Shown here one piece after another: positions 15,758-18,353 of a DNA stretch of 18,353 nucleotides (within the stretch, counting starts at the first letter, position 1; every line of letters begins with the position of its first letter). Made by a program: the position numbers and the translations under genes. The notes beneath the pieces are model-generated. The model was given only the letters and a program-made list of their open reading frames with translations. It made no database searches and was not told the origin of the DNA. The DNA is from Aureococcus anophagefferens (lineage: Eukaryota; Sar; Pelagophyceae; Pelagomonadales; Pelagomonadaceae): the NCBI RefSeq assembly GCF_000186865.1, contig NW_008705582.1:129893-148245 (forward strand), written 5' to 3'.

Positions 15758-17365
15758 TCAGACGCGGACGAAGCCCGTCGTCGCCGGGTCCGCGCCGTCG
15801 AGGTACGCGTCGACCGCGACGGCGGCGACGTCCGCGGCGAAGTCCGCGGCGAGCGCGGCGGCGATGGCCGGCGACGAGTTGACCTCGAGGAGCCAGACCT
15901 TGAGCGCGTCGTCGACCATGAAGTCGAAGCCGAAGACCTGGAAGCACGCGAAGGGCGGCTCGAAGGCGTCCGTCGCCATGCGGCCCCGCGCGGCGCCGAG
16001 CACGTCGCGGACGATGGCGCGCCACTGGGGCGCGAGGTCGCGCTCGACGGACGCGCCTGCGCGGCGCGACGTCGCTTCGACGGGAGCGTTCCGCGCGCGC
16101 GCGTTCCGGGAGAAAGCGCGCGCGCGTCGAGGCCGCTCCGAGGCATGATCGCTCGTCCAAACGTCGGCCGAAACGCGTGGACCATGCCCGAGATCGCGGA
16201 GTCTTTGACGTCGGGCGCGTCGCGGTCTCGTCCCGCGCCGGGACGCGCCGCGCCGCGCCGCGAGGTACGCGTCGAAGTCCTCGAGCCAGACCTCGTTCGT
16301 CGCCGACTCGTGGGCGCCGTAGGCCGCGCACCGCTCCTGGACGCAGTGGTTGCTGAGGTGGACGAAGGGGTCGCCGAACGTCGCGCGGTCGTTCGAGAAC
16401 GGCACGGAGCACGTCCGCAGCACGCCCCGCCGCCAGACGTGGACGCCGAAGTCCGCGTCGACGAGCACCCAGATGCGGACGTCGAACTTGCGCCCGCCCG
16501 GCTCGAGGAGCAGCGGGTCGCCGAGGTACGCGGACGCGACCCACGCGACGGAGCCTGCGGCGGCGCGAACCTTCGGACGTCGCTCGCGCGGGCCGCGTCC
16601 GCGTCGATGCGGCCGCCGGGTGGACGAGTCGCGCGCGCTCGTCGCGCGCTCGACGGCCTCGCGTCCCGACCGTCGCGCGCCCGTCGCGTCGAAGTCAAGT
16701 TGAAGTCCGAGGGCGCGCGTCGGCGCGCGGGGATGCGCCCGGCGCGAGGGCCGCGACGTGCGCGTCGATGGCGGCGAGGTCGTCGAAGATGGCGATGCGC
16801 GCGCCCTTGCCCCCGTCCGAGGGCTTGAGGATCCACGCGGCGCGGCCGTCGCCGCCGCGCGCGTCGTGCGCGGCGGCGAGCGCGGCGCGCTCCGAGAGGT
16901 CGTCGCGGCCGGGCACCTGCGCGGCGCGCGCGTCGGGCCGCGCGCCGCCCCGGCGCCGGCGCGGCGGCGCGCGAAGACGAAGGTGAGCGGGAGCCAGGCC
17001 GGCGCGTCGCCCGCGCCGCCGCCGCGCCGGAGCGCGCGCGCGAGCGACGCCTTGCGGCATATTTGCGCGTGGTCACGGTAGAAGTTGACGAGCGGCGGCC
17101 GCGCGCCGGGCGGCGGCCGGTGGACGCGGAGCGCCTTCCAGGGCAGGCCCGCGCCGCAGGGCCCGCCGAGGAGGAGCGCCGCGGCGCCGGGCCGCGCGCC
17201 GCTGGGCCGCGCGCGCCGCCAGCCCCGGCCCTGGAGGAGCGCCGCGAGGGCCCCGTGGACGGACCCGAGCGTCGGCGCCCCCGGCGCGCCGTCGAGCGGC
17301 ACGTAGAGGGCGTAGGACCGGCCGGCGTTCTCCGCGCCCGCGCCGTCGTCGACGTGCGAGGCCAT
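15758..17365 (-). CDS. TTL: Tubulin-tyrosine ligase (four exons)
   Basis: Adds tyrosine to the C-terminus of detyrosinated alpha-tubulin, using ATP. Exons by protein continuity are 16973-17365, 16739-16916, 16249-16554 and 15758-16056, giving 391 residues, close to the usual TTL length. Motifs: PLVNFYRDHAQICRK (~90-105), PLTFVF at the end of exon 1, the ATP-grasp lysine in ILKPSDGGKGARI (K162), RKFDVRIWVLV (212-222), GVLRT, HLSNHCVQ (256-263), and the C-terminal FQVFGFDFMVDDALKVWLLE followed by VNSSP, with metal ligands probably D337, E350 and N352. The FDFMVD form and overall length point to TTL itself rather than a polyglutamylase of the TTLL family. All three introns are GC-AG. It faces the next gene head to head across 133 bases and is convergent with the PG-repeat gene. 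Unspliced, all frames look broken. Confidence 0.87.
   Translation of the reverse strand: MASHVDDGAGAENAGRSYALYVPLDGAPGAPTLGSVHGALAALLQGRGWRRARPSGARPGAAALLLGGPCGAGLPWKALRVHRPPPGARPPLVNFYRDHAQICRKASLARALRRGGGAGDAPAWLPLTFVFARRRAGAGAARGPTRAPRRCPAATTSRSAPRSPPRTTRAAATAAPRGSSSPRTGARARASPSSTTSPPSTRTSRPSRRAHPRAPTRALGLQLDFDATGARRSGREAVERATSARDSSTRRPHRRGRGPRERRPKVRAAAGSVAWVASAYLGDPLLLEPGGRKFDVRIWVLVDADFGVHVWRRGVLRTCSVPFSNDRATFGDPFVHLSNHCVQERCAAYGAHESATNEVWLEDFDAYLAARRGASRRGTRPRRARRQRLRDLGHGPRVSADVWTSDHASERPRRARAFSRNARARNAPVEATSRRAGASVERDLAPQWRAIVRDVLGAARGRMATDAFEPPFACFQVFGFDFMVDDALKVWLLEVNSSPAIAAALAADFAADVAAVAVDAYLDGADPATTGFVRV
16057..16248 (-). mobile_element. TTL intron 3: GC-AG intron with 8-9 bp direct repeat, introner-like
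   Basis: A 192-nt intron, phase 1. On the plus strand the word GGACGCGCC occurs at 16049-16057 and again at 16241-16249, exactly 192 bases apart; read on the coding strand, the intron opens with GCGCGTCC and exon 4 opens with the same GCGCGTCC. This is what a target-site duplication of at least 8 bp would leave, with one copy supplying the GC donor and the element's own end (GCGCCGCGCAG) supplying the acceptor. Inside the repeats the two ends look like imperfect inverted repeats (CGGCGCGGGACG and, reversed, CTGCGCGGCGCGACG). No protein is encoded, so it would be non-autonomous. Confidence 0.6.
16555..16738 (-). other. TTL intron 2, GC-AG type (184 nt)
   Basis: On the coding strand it begins GCGCATCCCC and ends GCGCCGCCGCAG, phase 1. 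Splicing joins AALAP to GSVAWVASAYL, restoring the family order between the ATP-grasp region and RKFDVR. Its interior (plus strand about 16619-16660) resembles part of the mevalonate kinase intron. Confidence 0.7.
16917..16972 (-). other. TTL intron 1, GC-AG type (56 nt)
   Basis: On the coding strand it begins GCGCGCCGCC and ends CGCGCCGCGCAG. Splicing joins PLTFVF to VPGRDDLSERAA in phase 0; the exons on both sides then have lengths consistent with one frame. It is much shorter than the other introns and may be a worn-down member or an ordinary intron. Confidence 0.65.
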
Positions 17366-17498
17366 GGCGTCGCGCGGGCAGCCCCCCCGAGTCCGGCCCC
17401 AACCGCGGCCCGCCGGGCGATGATACCCGGGTGTTGATGCCGACATTTGATGATACGCCCTTACGAGCGCCGTAGCGCGGGCGCGCTCGGGGAGCGCC
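17366..17498. promoter_or_regulatory. Divergent promoter region (TTL / coiled-coil-like gene)
   Basis: 133 bases between two divergent starts. It contains GATGATAC twice, at 17419-17426 and 17449-17456, 30 bases apart, in a locally AT-richer patch. These could be shared control sites; no TATA box is evident. Confidence 0.4.
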
Positions 17499-18353
17499 AT
17501 GAGCGCCGCGCGGCAGAGCAATGCCGAGTCGCTGGAGAAATGGCGGAAGCGCGCCATGCCGTGGATCGAGGAGGCGCCGCGGCACCAGGGGCGCGCCATC
17601 GCCGTGTTCTACGACAAGATGCGGCGCGCGGCGCTGCCGGCGCCGAAGCTCCGGCCCGCCGTGGCGCACCGCGGCGCCCTCGACGCCGTCGAGGACCGCC
17701 TGGCCCATTGCCACGACCCGGAGCGGCGCCGGGCCGCCCAGGCCTGCTGGGAGGCCTGGGTCCGGGCCAAGGGCGCGCCGCCGCCGCGGCCCGCGCCCGA
17801 GCCGGGCCCGGGCGCGGCGCCGCCGCGGCCCGGGCGCGCCGTGGGCGCCGCGGAGCACGCCGCCTGGGTCGCCGCCAAGGTCGCGAAGCGGCGGGGCCTC
17901 CGCGAGGCGCGCGCGGCCGCCGTCCGCGACCTCGAGGCCCTCCAGGCCGCCCACGAGTCCGCGCGCGCGTCGCGGCACGGCGCGCGCGTCGCCGCGGCCG
18001 CCGCGCGGCGGCGCCTCGCGCGCCTCGACGCCGCGCCGTCGCCCGGCGCGCGCCGGGCGCGGTCCCGGGCCCTGCGGCGCCAGCTCGACGCGCTCCGGGC
18101 CCTCGAGGCGAGCCCGCTCCTCGGGCCGCCGGGCGCGGTCCCAGGCTCGGCCGCGGGCTCGGCCGCGGCCGCGGAGCCGTCGCTCCGCCGGAGCGCGGCC
18201 GCGTCGTCCCGCGCGGCGTCGTCGTCGTCCGCGTCCCGCCCCCCGCTCCTCGGGGAGCCGTCCCTCGCGAGCTGGCGCGACGAGGCCGCGGACGCGCTCG
18301 CCGGCGGCGTCGCGGCCGGCGGCGCGGCGACGCGCGACGCGCCCGACGTCGCG
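17499..18353 (+). CDS. Unrecognised protein rich in Ala/Arg helices, cut by the window end
   Basis: An open frame from the ATG at 17499 runs without a stop for 285 codons to the end of the window. The first ~95 residues have varied, protein-like composition (SLEKWRKRAMPWIEEAPRH, IAVFYDKMRRAA, a Trp-containing segment CWEAWVRAKG). Residues ~118-160 and ~175-210 are Ala/Arg/Glu/Leu-rich and probably helical or coiled coil, separated by Pro-rich and Ser/Ala-rich low-complexity stretches. I do not recognise the family. Codon composition (G/C at most third positions) fits a real gene in this GC-rich segment, and its head-to-head placement with TTL fits the compact layout. Further exons may lie beyond the window. 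Confidence 0.6.
   Translation, partial: MSAARQSNAESLEKWRKRAMPWIEEAPRHQGRAIAVFYDKMRRAALPAPKLRPAVAHRGALDAVEDRLAHCHDPERRRAAQACWEAWVRAKGAPPPRPAPEPGPGAAPPRPGRAVGAAEHAAWVAAKVAKRRGLREARAAAVRDLEALQAAHESARASRHGARVAAAAARRRLARLDAAPSPGARRARSRALRRQLDALRALEASPLLGPPGAVPGSAAGSAAAAEPSLRRSAAASSRAASSSSASRPPLLGEPSLASWRDEAADALAGGVAAGGAATRDAPDVA

Noticed and set aside
1..18353. tRNA or rRNA genes
   Set aside because: I found no stretch with tRNA-like internal promoter boxes in the right arrangement and no rRNA-like conserved sequence; a covariance-model search would be the deciding test.

Overview
The window looks like nuclear DNA of a GC-rich unicellular eukaryotic alga, most likely a stramenopile of the pelagophyte type (Aureococcus/Pelagomonas-like). 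The basis is gene content (SNAP-25-type SNARE, tubulin-tyrosine ligase, sperm-tail PG-rich repeat protein, eukaryotic mevalonate kinase, MFS/cytochrome b561 membrane protein), secreted Ser/Pro/Thr-rich proteins, tight head-to-head and tail-to-tail packing, and introns that begin with GC rather than GT. The species itself is an inference.

Left part (about 1-7.9 kb, visibly less GC-rich): a large secreted modular protein on the minus strand (499-4099) has five copies of an unrecognised ~85-residue module, a mucin-like Ser/Pro/Thr stalk and three ShK-like six-cysteine modules; its reading frame breaks once, near 3663-3668. An AT-richer stretch (4100-4984) carries a fragment that may come from a mobile element, plus an iterated AGATATAACA motif. 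Divergent from it, at 4985-7498, is a secreted protein joining a JmjC/cupin oxygenase-like domain to a coiled coil, a C1q domain and a LamG-like domain. Both flanking genes appear extracellular.

Right part (about 7.9-18.35 kb, very GC-rich): an SGNH-hydrolase-like secreted protein (+), an MFS transporter fused to a cytochrome b561 domain (+), mevalonate kinase (-, two exons), a SNAP-25-like Qb/Qc SNARE with an N-terminal MGC lipidation signal (-), a sperm-tail PG-rich repeat protein (+, spliced), tubulin-tyrosine ligase (-, four exons), and the start of an unrecognised coiled-coil-like protein (+) that runs off the end.

The most interesting signal is in the introns. Every intron I can place from protein continuity starts with GC and ends with CAG. 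One TTL intron is flanked by a perfect 8-9 bp direct repeat, and several introns in different genes seem to share internal sequence, some in opposite orientation to the gene. This is what transposon-like introner elements would leave. Other points of note are the two domain fusions (MFS-b561 and JmjC-C1q-LamG), the near-identical 852/864-bp duplication inside the first gene, and two places where a frame breaks.
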